Shown one piece after another: positions 16,362-24,185 of a stretch of 49,177 bases of DNA. The DNA lies in the NCBI GenBank assembly GCA_964482235.1, contig CAYZWU010000040.1, positions 1-49,177 on the forward strand, in the 5' to 3' direction. The notes under the pieces are model-generated. The model saw only the letters and a program-made list of their open reading frames with translations. It had not been told where the DNA came from and did no database searches. Origin of the DNA: CAYZWU01 sp964482235 (GTDB lineage: Bacteria > Planctomycetota > B15-G4 > CAYZWU01). How positions within the stretch are numbered: position 1 is the first letter of the stretch; the number at the start of each line of letters is the position of its first letter. Made by a program: the position numbers and the translations under genes.

Positions 16362-17894
16362 ATGAGCGCAAAAGTCGGAATCCGCCTGATTCCCCTGGAC
16401 GTCGCATGCGAGCTCGAGTCGCAGAGGCCGCTGAAGGAGGCCCTCTTCGAATTCGGCGTGGAGTTCCCCTGCGGCGGAAACGGTCTCTGCCGCGGTTGCC
16501 GCGTCCGCGTGGTGAAGGGAAGTCTGCCGGTCCTTGCCAGGGAGAGAGAGCTCCTCTCGAGCGAGGAGATCGAGGCCGGCTGGAGGCTGGCCTGTCTCCA
16601 CAAGGCGAATAACGACCTCACCCTCGAGCTTCTGCAGTGGGGTGCGTCGATCCTCTCCGACGAGCGCGACTTCCGGTTCACTCCCTCCGAGGGCTGCGCC
16701 ATTGCCGTCGATCTCGGAACAACGACGATCGTGGCCCAGCTCGTCGATCTCGAAACCGGGCGGGTCCTCGGCGTGTCCACCGCGCTGAATCCCCAGGCCC
16801 TGTTCGGAAGCGACATCATGAGCCGGATCGACTGCGCCGTCACGCGAGGCGAACAGGAGAAGCTCGAATCGGCCGCCCGCGAAGAGGTGGGCAGAATGGC
16901 GGAAACCCTCTGCCGCCTGCCGCGAGACGGCAAGGGGAGGATCCGCAAGATCGTCCTGGTGGGCAACACGGTGATGCACCACCTCTTCTGCTGTATCCCT
17001 CTCGCCCCCCTGTCTGCGTATCCGTTCGAGACACCCGACAACGGCCTCAAGAGCTTTGCCTCCTCGGACCTCGGCTGGACGATCGAGGACGATCCCGTCG
17101 TCGAGTTCCTTCCCTGCCTTCAAAGCTTCGTGGGCAGCGATCTCCTCGCCGGTATCGAGGCCGTCGGAATTCACGGAAGGGACGGGATCTCCCTTCTCGT
17201 CGACCTGGGCACCAACGGCGAGATCGCAGCGGGCAGCAGCAGTCGCATCGTCTGCGCCTCCACCGCCGCGGGACCGGCATTCGAGGGCGGCAACATCTCC
17301 ATGGGAATGCGCGCCTCGCCGGGAGCCGTTTCCGCCGTGCTTGTGAAGGAGCAAAGGCCGAGCTGCCACGTCATCGGCGGAGCCGCGCCGCGCGGAATCT
17401 GCGGCAGCGGCCTGGTCGACGCCGTGGCCGCCGGGCTCGAGCTCGGTTTGATCAAGCCGTCCGGCCGCCTCGCGGGCGCCGATGGTGCGATCGAGCTGAT
17501 CCCGCCGGTGTTGATCAACCAGCGCGACATCCGCGAGGTTCAGCTTGCCAAGGGGGCCGTGGCCGCGGGGATCCGGATCGTGCTCGATCATCTCGGGGCG
17601 CGGTTCGACGACGTTGAACGGATCTTCCTGGCCGGCGCCTTCGGCAACTACATCAACACGTCCGGCGCCTCGCGCATCGGGATGATCCGGTTCCCGCGGG
17701 AGAGGATCTCGTCGGCGGGCAACACCGCTCTCCTGGGCGCCAAGATCGCGCTTTTCCAGACGATCAGCGACCCGGCCAGGAGCGGTGTCTTCAGCAAGAA
17801 CATCGAGCATGTATCCCTCAGCCGCCACGAGAGATTCCAGGAGATCTTTGCGGAAGAGATGCTCTTTCCCTCGGAAACGGACCGTCGCGGCTGA
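16362..17894 (+). CDS. 2Fe-2S/ASKHA protein, reductive activator of corrinoid enzymes (RACE-like, DUF4445)
   Basis: 510 aa. An N-terminal plant-type ferredoxin domain has the four cluster cysteines Cys37, Cys43, Cys46 and Cys78 (CX5CX2CX31C). A linker follows, then a large ASKHA ATPase domain from about 115 (AVDLGTTTIVAQLVDLETG; LVDLGTNGEIA; GGAAPRGICGSGLVDA; FLAGAFGNYINT). This architecture is that of RACE proteins, which use ATP to drive one-electron reduction of inactive Co(II) corrinoid proteins back to Co(I). No corrinoid protein is encoded here, but the divergent URO-D-like methyltransferase fits. The start at 16362 is taken at the beginning of the ferredoxin domain; an in-frame ATG at 16347 is possible and the ribosome site is weak for both. 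Confidence 0.88.
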   Translation: MSAKVGIRLIPLDVACELESQRPLKEALFEFGVEFPCGGNGLCRGCRVRVVKGSLPVLARERELLSSEEIEAGWRLACLHKANNDLTLELLQWGASILSDERDFRFTPSEGCAIAVDLGTTTIVAQLVDLETGRVLGVSTALNPQALFGSDIMSRIDCAVTRGEQEKLESAAREEVGRMAETLCRLPRDGKGRIRKIVLVGNTVMHHLFCCIPLAPLSAYPFETPDNGLKSFASSDLGWTIEDDPVVEFLPCLQSFVGSDLLAGIEAVGIHGRDGISLLVDLGTNGEIAAGSSSRIVCASTAAGPAFEGGNISMGMRASPGAVSAVLVKEQRPSCHVIGGAAPRGICGSGLVDAVAAGLELGLIKPSGRLAGADGAIELIPPVLINQRDIREVQLAKGAVAAGIRIVLDHLGARFDDVERIFLAGAFGNYINTSGASRIGMIRFPRERISSAGNTALLGAKIALFQTISDPARSGVFSKNIEHVSLSRHERFQEIFAEEMLFPSETDRRG

Positions 17895-17948
17895 TTGAAG
17901 CTGATCGGACCTCCCTCCCGCTCACCCCGGGCGATGGCCATCAACTGC

Positions 17949-17977
17949 TTGGAAATCCACTCTTTCCATGCTATTAT
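17949..17977 (+). promoter_or_regulatory. Promoter of the beta-helix protein gene
   Basis: TTGGAA (17949-17954), 17-bp spacer, TATTAT (17972-17977) with an extended -10 TGC directly before. It lies 111 bp upstream of the ATG. Confidence 0.65.
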
Positions 17978-18088
17978 TCGAAAACGTCAGAGCCGCAAAC
18001 AGGACAAGCGTCTGGACTCATGGAAGCCGCGGAGAGAATTACGAAAATTTCGAGCGGTCTCCCAGTACCCCGTTCGGGGAGGTGTTAA

Positions 18089-19453
18089 ATGCGTTTTCTT
18101 TTCATCATTGCAGCAATCCTCTTGTCACCCGCGCTCTGCTTCTCGGCCACGATCTACGTCCCCGGGGATCACAGCACGATCCAGGACGCGATCAACGCAG
18201 CCCAGACCGGCGATGAGATCATTGTCGATGCCGGAACCTACATCGAGAATATCGATTACATGGGAAAGGCGATCACGCTGACGGGCGAGCATGGCGCCCA
18301 CTTCACCATCATCGACGGCAACCTGTCGGGGAGTGCGGCATCCTTCCTCAACGGCGAGGGGAGAGATTCCGTGCTCGACGGATTCTGCCTCACGAACGGA
18401 TCGGCCCCCTTCGGCGGGGGGATCAACTGCGTGGGCTCGTCGCCGACGATCATCAACTGCCTGGTCAGGTTCAACGAATCCGATGTCTCTGGTGGCGGGA
18501 TCTCCTGCGTCGACTCCGATCCGGAGATCACCTACTGCTCCATCATGGGCAATACGACTTCAAAGTATGGCGGCGCCATCTACTGCGATAACTCCTCCCC
18601 CTGGATCCTCTGCGGCGGCATCAAGAACAACGAGACCCTCGACCCGAAGGAGGGGTGCGGCGGCGGCATCGCCTGCATCGAAGGCTCGGCACCCGTCATC
18701 ACGAATCTCACGTTCTACGACAACAGGGCGAGCCGGAGCGGCGGCGCCCTCTTCTGCATGTCCGGCGCCTCCCCCACGGTGACGAACTCGATCCTGGCCG
18801 AGGATCTGGCTCCCAAGGGCTCCGAGATCTGCGTCGGCAACACGGCCAATCCTTCCTCCCTGACGATCAGCTTCTCCTGCATCAAGGGAGGCAGGCCGAT
18901 GGTGGTCAGATCCCCGGGATGCACCATCACCCAGGGAAAGGGGATGATCGACGATGATCCCCTCTTCGTGGAGCCGGAGCACCACGACCTTCACCTCCAG
19001 GCCGACTCGCCGTGCCGGAATGCCGGCGACAACAATGCGCCCGGCATCACCGAGGAGGACATCGAGGAAGATCCGCGAATCGCCAACGACCGCGTGGACA
19101 TGGGCGGAGACGAGTTTCATCTCCACCTCTACCACCTGCGGAAGATCATCCCGGGCGACCTGATCCACATCAGGATCGTGGGCGAGCCTCTCACGCCGCG
19201 GGTCACCCTGCTCATGGACCGGGACATGATCGACCCCCCCAAACCGACGGTCTTCGGCGACCTGTATCTCGTTCTGCCGGCGGACTGGCGCAGCGGGATC
19301 GGCTCCATTCCTGCCAACGGTGTGCTGATCTACCCCATGAATGTGCCGACCTACTGGGTCTCGGGGGAGGAATACTACTTCCAGGCGCTGGCAGGCAAGC
19401 TCTTCTCCTCGAGAACAAAGCTGACCAATCTCCACATCCTGAGAGTGGAGTAA
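18089..19453 (+). CDS. Secreted right-handed parallel beta-helix protein
   Basis: 454 aa with a signal peptide (1-20, MRFLFIIAAILLSPALCFSA). Residues 22-60 (TIYVPGDHSTIQDAINAAQTGDEIIVDAGTY) are the standard N-cap of pectate-lyase-like beta-helix proteins. Repeats with GG(G)I-C and SSP-I-NC patterns follow to about 300, many with paired cysteines. Residues 345-454 are a C-terminal beta domain (IPGDLIHIRIVGEPLTPRVTLLM...) similar in layout to the C-termini at 14056 and 24186, but this gene has no internal stop. Such proteins are surface or extracellular; enzyme activity is not shown because no catalytic site is recognisable. GGAGG stands 7 nt before ATG. The DMT permease starts 18 nt downstream. 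Confidence 0.82.
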   Translation: MRFLFIIAAILLSPALCFSATIYVPGDHSTIQDAINAAQTGDEIIVDAGTYIENIDYMGKAITLTGEHGAHFTIIDGNLSGSAASFLNGEGRDSVLDGFCLTNGSAPFGGGINCVGSSPTIINCLVRFNESDVSGGGISCVDSDPEITYCSIMGNTTSKYGGAIYCDNSSPWILCGGIKNNETLDPKEGCGGGIACIEGSAPVITNLTFYDNRASRSGGALFCMSGASPTVTNSILAEDLAPKGSEICVGNTANPSSLTISFSCIKGGRPMVVRSPGCTITQGKGMIDDDPLFVEPEHHDLHLQADSPCRNAGDNNAPGITEEDIEEDPRIANDRVDMGGDEFHLHLYHLRKIIPGDLIHIRIVGEPLTPRVTLLMDRDMIDPPKPTVFGDLYLVLPADWRSGIGSIPANGVLIYPMNVPTYWVSGEEYYFQALAGKLFSSRTKLTNLHILRVE

Positions 19454-19471
19454 CGCACCGAAGGAATCACG

Positions 19472-20368
19472 ATGGACGACAGCCTCCTGGGCGCCTCGTT
19501 CGCACTCTCAGCCGCAGTGGTCTGGTCGTTCGCCATGATCCTCTTCAAGCAGAGCGGCGACAAGGTGCCGCCGCTGGCTCTCAACCTCTTCAAGAACACC
19601 GTTGCCCTGATCCTGCTTTCAGCCACGCTCTACGCCAGGGGGCTCGGCTTCGAGACCATGGAAAACAACACGGCGAAGGATTTCTGCATCCTCGCTCTCA
19701 GCGGATTCCTCGGCATCGCCGTGGCGGACACGCTCTTCTTCTACAGCCTGAACCTCGTCGGCGTGGGCATCGTCTCCATCGTGGACTGCCTCTACAGTCC
19801 CCTCATCATTCTCTTTTCCTTTCTCCTCCTGTCCGAGAAGCTCACGGCCCTTCAATATTTCGGGGCCGGCCTCGTGCTGCTGGCCGTGGCCATCACCTCG
19901 CGCCACGCGCCGCCCCAGGGCAGGACAAGGAAACAGATCATTGCCGGAGTTCTACTCGGTGTCCTTACCATGGGAGTGATGACCTTCTCGATCGTCTTTG
20001 CCAAGCCCGTGCTGGCGAACTTCAGCACCGAGTGGGCCACGACGATCCGCATGGCTGTGGGGACGGCGGCCCTCTCCATCGTGGTCCTGTTCCTCCCCCA
20101 GCGCCGGGCGCTCTGGTCCGTTTTCCGCCCGTCGAAGACCTGGAAGGTCAGCCTCCCCGGCTCCGTGCTGGGCGCCTACCTGTCCAGCCTTCTCTGGATC
20201 GCGGGATTCAAGTATGCCGGCGCTTCCGTGGCAGGAGTCCTCAACCAGACCAGCACGATCTTCGCCCTTCTGCTGGCGACCCTGATCCTGAAGGAGAGCT
20301 TCACGCGGCGCAAGTTCGTTGCCATGGTCATCGCGCTCGGCGGGATCGTTCTCGTCACCTTCTGCTGA
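19472..20368 (+). CDS. EamA/DMT-superfamily permease
   Basis: 298 aa, about ten hydrophobic helices in two five-helix repeats, as in EamA transporters (ALSAAVVWSFAMILFKQSGDKVPP at the start of repeat 1, TMGVMTFSIVFAKPVL at the start of repeat 2). It exports or imports small metabolites; the substrate cannot be inferred. GAAGGA lies before ATG. It follows the beta-helix gene closely and may share its promoter. It stops with TGA and is convergent with the C45 gene, 44 bp away. Confidence 0.86.
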   Translation: MDDSLLGASFALSAAVVWSFAMILFKQSGDKVPPLALNLFKNTVALILLSATLYARGLGFETMENNTAKDFCILALSGFLGIAVADTLFFYSLNLVGVGIVSIVDCLYSPLIILFSFLLLSEKLTALQYFGAGLVLLAVAITSRHAPPQGRTRKQIIAGVLLGVLTMGVMTFSIVFAKPVLANFSTEWATTIRMAVGTAALSIVVLFLPQRRALWSVFRPSKTWKVSLPGSVLGAYLSSLLWIAGFKYAGASVAGVLNQTSTIFALLLATLILKESFTRRKFVAMVIALGGIVLVTFC

Positions 20369-20412
20369 GCGGCAGAGGTGACCTCATTCCCGGGATCGAG
20401 TGAAGGCCCCGA

Positions 20413-21777
20413 TCAGTCGAACCAGGCCGTGAAATCGATGCGGAGATAGGGAAGCCGCCAGGCGGACTTCACCGGATCGACGCCGGCGTTCGAGATGTAC
20501 GCTATCCTTCCCCTCGGATCGAGGACGACGGAATGCAAGGTGGCGTTGCACCGTACCGGGCCGTTGGCCAGGAGCCGGAGAGCCTCCTTCGCATCGATCC
20601 TTCCGGGAAGCGAACCGATCTGCCTGCCGAGCCAGTCGTACCGCTGCCACGAATCGCTTCGCTCCAGGTAGTCCGCAACGAGCGGCCTGGCCGCCTCCCA
20701 CGCCGGCAGGTCGATCCCCCGGGATCCGGCCAGCATCGAGGCCACCTTCTCGAGCTGCCCGTCTCCGCAGGGATGGTTCGTCCGTCTCACCCCGTCGGGG
20801 AAGGGAGAGTGCCCCGTCTCCCTGCTCTCCATCGGATCCATGGGCGAAAAGACGTCGCAGGCCGACGCATCGACCTCGAAGGCCCGGGCATCGGGGATCT
20901 TGCCGTCGCCCACAACGAAGTTCCAGCCCAGGGTGCGCGGCGTCTCCTTCATGATGGCCGTGGCCTGCTCGAGACTGACAGCCTCCTCGAGGACCTTTCG
21001 CATGAAGAGGAAGAGCGGCAGCCCGTCGAAGGTCTCATCAGGTGAAGTCGAGGTCATCTCCCCGATCGTGATGCCTGCGGCGTTCATGCCCGTCACGCTG
21101 CCGATGCAGCCGGCCCACCCCATCATCATGAACGGCGTCCCGCCTCGCGGGCGCCAGACCAGGATCACGGCATCGTCCTGGGCTCCTCCGTCGATGTTCC
21201 AGTCCAGGTTGCGCCCGTGCAGGAGCCGGCCGTCGGTGGTCCAGCGGCCGAAGAGAGCGAAGTTGGTGCATCCGGGCGGCGAGTCCGGAGCGTGATGCTG
21301 CAACTCTGCCAGGCAGACGCCGGCGCGGATATCCTCGAAGGAGACGTCGTCCACTCCGGCGGCCCGGAGGCCTGCCACGAGGCCGTGCAGCTCCTCGACG
21401 TACCGGTCGGGAAAGTGCTTCGCCATCCTGGCTGACTGGGCGTAGACGTACTCCCTGCTGTAGCCCCGGCCGTACAGCGTCCGGACGACGTACCGTTCAT
21501 GGATCATGCCGCGGATCCGCGACGCCAGCAGCCTGCCGTGCTGAAAACCCATCTCGGCCGGTGTCCCTTCCATCACGCAGATCAGCAGCCTGCCCGCCTG
21601 CAGGAGCCTGCCCGCCCCTTCGCGATCGAGCAGCGTGATCTCGGGATTCTTCTCGATACTGGGGTAGATCCAGGGGGAAGCCATCTTGGCCGGCCGGGGC
21701 GAACCGATCGCGGGCAGCGGGAGCAGGAAAAGCAGGGCCGCTGCGAGAATCGCCGTGGATCTACCGATCGTTTTCAT
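20413..21777 (-). CDS. Exported C45-family Ntn hydrolase (acyltransferase/amidase-like)
   Basis: 454 aa with a signal peptide (about 1-25). The catalytic nucleophile is Cys170 in PPGC-TNFALFGRWTTDG, followed by LLHGRNLDWN, the typical sequence of C45 peptidases related to acyl-CoA:6-aminopenicillanic acid acyltransferase and phospholipase B-like enzymes. In these, cleavage before Cys frees the N-terminal nucleophile. A GMNAAGITIG segment and NHP near residue 325 also fit. It likely hydrolyses amide bonds outside the cytoplasm; the substrate is unknown. GGAGGG stands before ATG and a near-consensus promoter lies 53-82 bp upstream. Confidence 0.85.
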   Translation of the reverse strand: MKTIGRSTAILAAALLFLLPLPAIGSPRPAKMASPWIYPSIEKNPEITLLDREGAGRLLQAGRLLICVMEGTPAEMGFQHGRLLASRIRGMIHERYVVRTLYGRGYSREYVYAQSARMAKHFPDRYVEELHGLVAGLRAAGVDDVSFEDIRAGVCLAELQHHAPDSPPGCTNFALFGRWTTDGRLLHGRNLDWNIDGGAQDDAVILVWRPRGGTPFMMMGWAGCIGSVTGMNAAGITIGEMTSTSPDETFDGLPLFLFMRKVLEEAVSLEQATAIMKETPRTLGWNFVVGDGKIPDARAFEVDASACDVFSPMDPMESRETGHSPFPDGVRRTNHPCGDGQLEKVASMLAGSRGIDLPAWEAARPLVADYLERSDSWQRYDWLGRQIGSLPGRIDAKEALRLLANGPVRCNATLHSVVLDPRGRIAYISNAGVDPVKSAWRLPYLRIDFTAWFD

Positions 21778-21830
21778 GAGGCTTCCCTCCAGGGTTGACG
21801 AGATCGATCATGCGCTGCGGGAATGGAGCG

Positions 21831-21859
21831 AGAATACCGTTGAAGCCGCCACCTGTCAA
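21831..21859 (-). promoter_or_regulatory. Promoter of the C45 hydrolase gene
   Basis: Minus strand TTGACA (21859-21854, perfect consensus), 17-bp spacer, TATTCT (21836-21831). Confidence 0.75.
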
Positions 21860-22054
21860 AGAGGGAGCCGGGTCATGGTTCACTGATCTGTTACCAAAAA
21901 GACACATTTCCCGGGGCAATCAGGCCTTTTGCTGCACAGGGCATTTTGCGCAGGCAGCTCACTCTCCAGATCGGCACGTCTAATCTTTTTGACTTCAACA
22001 GGTTGCAAACCATTGCCTGGAGTCCCCGAAGCGGCGCGGGTAGGGCAGGATATT

Positions 22055-22063
22055 TGCTATAAT
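22055..22063 (+). promoter_or_regulatory. Extended -10 promoter element before the HEAT-repeat gene
   Basis: TGC-TATAAT: a perfect -10 hexamer at 22058-22063 with the extended TGn. No good -35 is present, which is common with extended -10 promoters. It lies 81 bp before the ATG. Confidence 0.6.
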
Positions 22064-22143
22064 TGCTACTCGCATCGTGGACTGATGCTACACAGACTTA
22101 GGACTGTTGCCGCAATCCTTGTACTCCATGGGAGAATCTCGAG

Positions 22144-24027
22144 ATGAAAACCAAAGGGCAGTGGTTGGGCCTTCTGCTGACGGTGATCGCGGGTCATCTG
22201 GCTTTCACCATGTTTTCCTTTTCGATCAGTGACGATTGCTTTGCAGACGGCTCACACTCCTACAAGCCGGCTCCCAAGCCTGTCTGGATTCGGCCCGGAT
22301 TGCCTGGAGGCACCCCGTCCACGCCCGGAGCCGCCACGCCGGGCGGGCCTTCCACCCCATCGCTTCCCGGCACGCCGACTACGCCCGGTCCCGGACCCGG
22401 CGTGACGGGCGGACCGAGAACCGGCGGGCCCGCAGGTGCCGGAGCTTTCACCAGGCGGGCCCGTCGGCCGCAGCAGGTCACCTGGCGCAACACCTGGCGC
22501 CAGTGGTGGTCGCGCAACCGGTACCGCTACCTCGAACTTCCGGTCTTCGTCGGCAAGGGCGACTCGAGATACGTGTATACGGAATCGTCCGGCTCCGCCT
22601 CGAAGCTCGACGCGGCGATGAGCGCTCTCCGCCAGAAAAGCATCAGCACGATCCGGCTCTTCCTGAACGACAAATCGGCCATGATCCGACGGGCTTCGCT
22701 GATCAGTCTCGGCATGCTGAACCACGAGAAGTCGCTGCCCGCGATCTGCAACGGACTCAAGGACAAGAACCTGACCGTCCGGTCGGCGGCTGTTCTGGCA
22801 CTCGGGCTCAGCGACTCGGGAAAGGCCGATTACACGCTGATCAACCTGGCCCGCGATACGGAGCGGGCGCGAAAGATGTCGGATCACTCCACCATCCCCA
22901 CGGCGATGACCTGCTTTGCCGAGATCTCGCTGGCGCTGGAAAGCGCAAGGGGAGCCTCGCCGATCCTGCAGAACATCGCATCGAACGACTCCTGCCGGGA
23001 TGAGATCAGGGCCATGGCGCTCGAGGGGCTGGGGCTCCTGGCGACCATTGACTCGACGCGGTTCCTGAGGGAGTTCTGCGCCGATCCGAAGGCGGACTAC
23101 AGGCTGAAGAGCGCCGCCGCCATCGCACTGGGAAAGACAGACGATCCCCTCGTGGTGCCCGCGCTCCTCGAGCTTCTCTCTGCCAAGAAGGTGGCGGTCA
23201 GTCAATCGGCGGCCATCGCTCTGGGCAACGTGGCTCAGAAGGGTGACGAGAAGGTGATCCGGCGGCTGTTCCTCACCTTCAGCCGATCCAGCGATCCCGC
23301 GCTGAAAGGATTCACGCTCACCTCGATGGGTCAGATCGGCGGGCCTGCCGCCATCAAGAACCTGAAGCTCGCCATGAAGCGTGGCACGTCGCCCGACCTG
23401 CCCTGGATCTGCCTGGGCCTCGGTCTCGCTCTCCATGCCGCACCGAACGAGACCGTTCCCAAGGAGCTCTTTACTATCTTGAAGAAGAACCGCAACCGCT
23501 CCACCCAGGGAGCGGCCGCCGTTGCACTCGGGCTTGCCGGCCGGAAGGAGGCGATCCCCCTTCTCCTGGCGACGATGGAGAACAACGATACGGCCTACCT
23601 GCGCGGGTACTGCGCCCTGGCTCTCGGCATGATCGGCGACATCTCGTCGATTCCCGCTCTGCGCGAGGCACTCAAGGAGGAGAATCAGCCGGAGGTCAAC
23701 AACCAGGCCGCCCTGGCGCTCTGCCTGCTCTACGACTGCGCCTCGGCCGACGACATGGTGGAGCTTCTGCTCACCACCAACTGCGAGGCGACGAAAGCGA
23801 TGGCTTCGCGCTGCCTCACCTTTCTGGGCGACGGCAAGGTGGCGGAGAGGCTTCTCGAGTTCCTCAACACCACGCGATCGGACGAGATGACCTACATGTA
23901 CTGCATGGAGCTCCTGTCCAAGCTCGTCATGGGAAGAAAGATCCCCTACCTGGCTCGTCTGGCCATCGGTTCGAATTACGGCTCCGAGTTCTCCGTGGTG
24001 GCGGACCTCCTGGAGTTCGGCATCTGA
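22144..24027 (+). CDS. Exported HEAT-repeat protein with Pro/Gly/Thr-rich linker
   Basis: 627 aa. The N-terminal hydrophobic segment (about 8-30) looks like a signal peptide or anchor. Residues ~45-105 are a low-complexity Pro/Gly/Thr/Ser linker (repeated TPG, PGG). A basic Trp/Arg-rich patch at about 108-130 follows, then from ~150 to the end about a dozen HEAT-like helical repeats (for example SAAVLALGLSDSG, SAAAIALGKTDDP, GAAAVALGLAGRK). These form a solenoid for protein-protein contact. No enzymatic motif is present. Function unknown; probably a periplasmic or membrane-tethered scaffold. It stops with TGA. Confidence 0.8.
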   Translation: MKTKGQWLGLLLTVIAGHLAFTMFSFSISDDCFADGSHSYKPAPKPVWIRPGLPGGTPSTPGAATPGGPSTPSLPGTPTTPGPGPGVTGGPRTGGPAGAGAFTRRARRPQQVTWRNTWRQWWSRNRYRYLELPVFVGKGDSRYVYTESSGSASKLDAAMSALRQKSISTIRLFLNDKSAMIRRASLISLGMLNHEKSLPAICNGLKDKNLTVRSAAVLALGLSDSGKADYTLINLARDTERARKMSDHSTIPTAMTCFAEISLALESARGASPILQNIASNDSCRDEIRAMALEGLGLLATIDSTRFLREFCADPKADYRLKSAAAIALGKTDDPLVVPALLELLSAKKVAVSQSAAIALGNVAQKGDEKVIRRLFLTFSRSSDPALKGFTLTSMGQIGGPAAIKNLKLAMKRGTSPDLPWICLGLGLALHAAPNETVPKELFTILKKNRNRSTQGAAAVALGLAGRKEAIPLLLATMENNDTAYLRGYCALALGMIGDISSIPALREALKEENQPEVNNQAALALCLLYDCASADDMVELLLTTNCEATKAMASRCLTFLGDGKVAERLLEFLNTTRSDEMTYMYCMELLSKLVMGRKIPYLARLAIGSNYGSEFSVVADLLEFGI

Positions 24028-24096
24028 ACAGGACGGCCCATTTCCCATTTGAATAATATATTAAACCTGATACCATTTATTGACTGAACACCTGTC

Positions 24097-24125
24097 CAGG
24101 ATTGGGTATGCCCCGCCCAATCCTG
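24097..24125. other. 10-bp perfect hairpin between the HEAT and second TGA-interrupted genes
   Basis: CAGGATTGGG (24097-24106) pairs with CCCAATCCTG (24116-24125) around a 9-nt loop, 70 nt after the HEAT gene stop and 60 nt before the next ATG. There is no T-run. It may be a terminator or a 5'-leader structure. Confidence 0.45.
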
Positions 24126-24185
24126 CACCGTCCAATGTGTTAGGCCTAAATTGCCCCATTGTCGCGTTTTAAAAAGGAGTATGGT

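Larger units (their letters stand above)
21778..22143. other. Divergent intergenic region
   Basis: 366 bp without a gene between the divergent C45 and HEAT-repeat genes. It holds the minus-strand promoter at 21831-21859 and a plus-strand extended -10 at 22055-22063. I see no RNA gene or repeat in it. Confidence 0.6.

Noticed and set aside
15129..17828. An 899-codon minus-strand frame seeming to fuse the URO-D-like protein to an upstream domain
   Set aside because: The part beyond 16187 is antisense to the RACE gene and has no domain. A ribosome site and family start are present at 16187.
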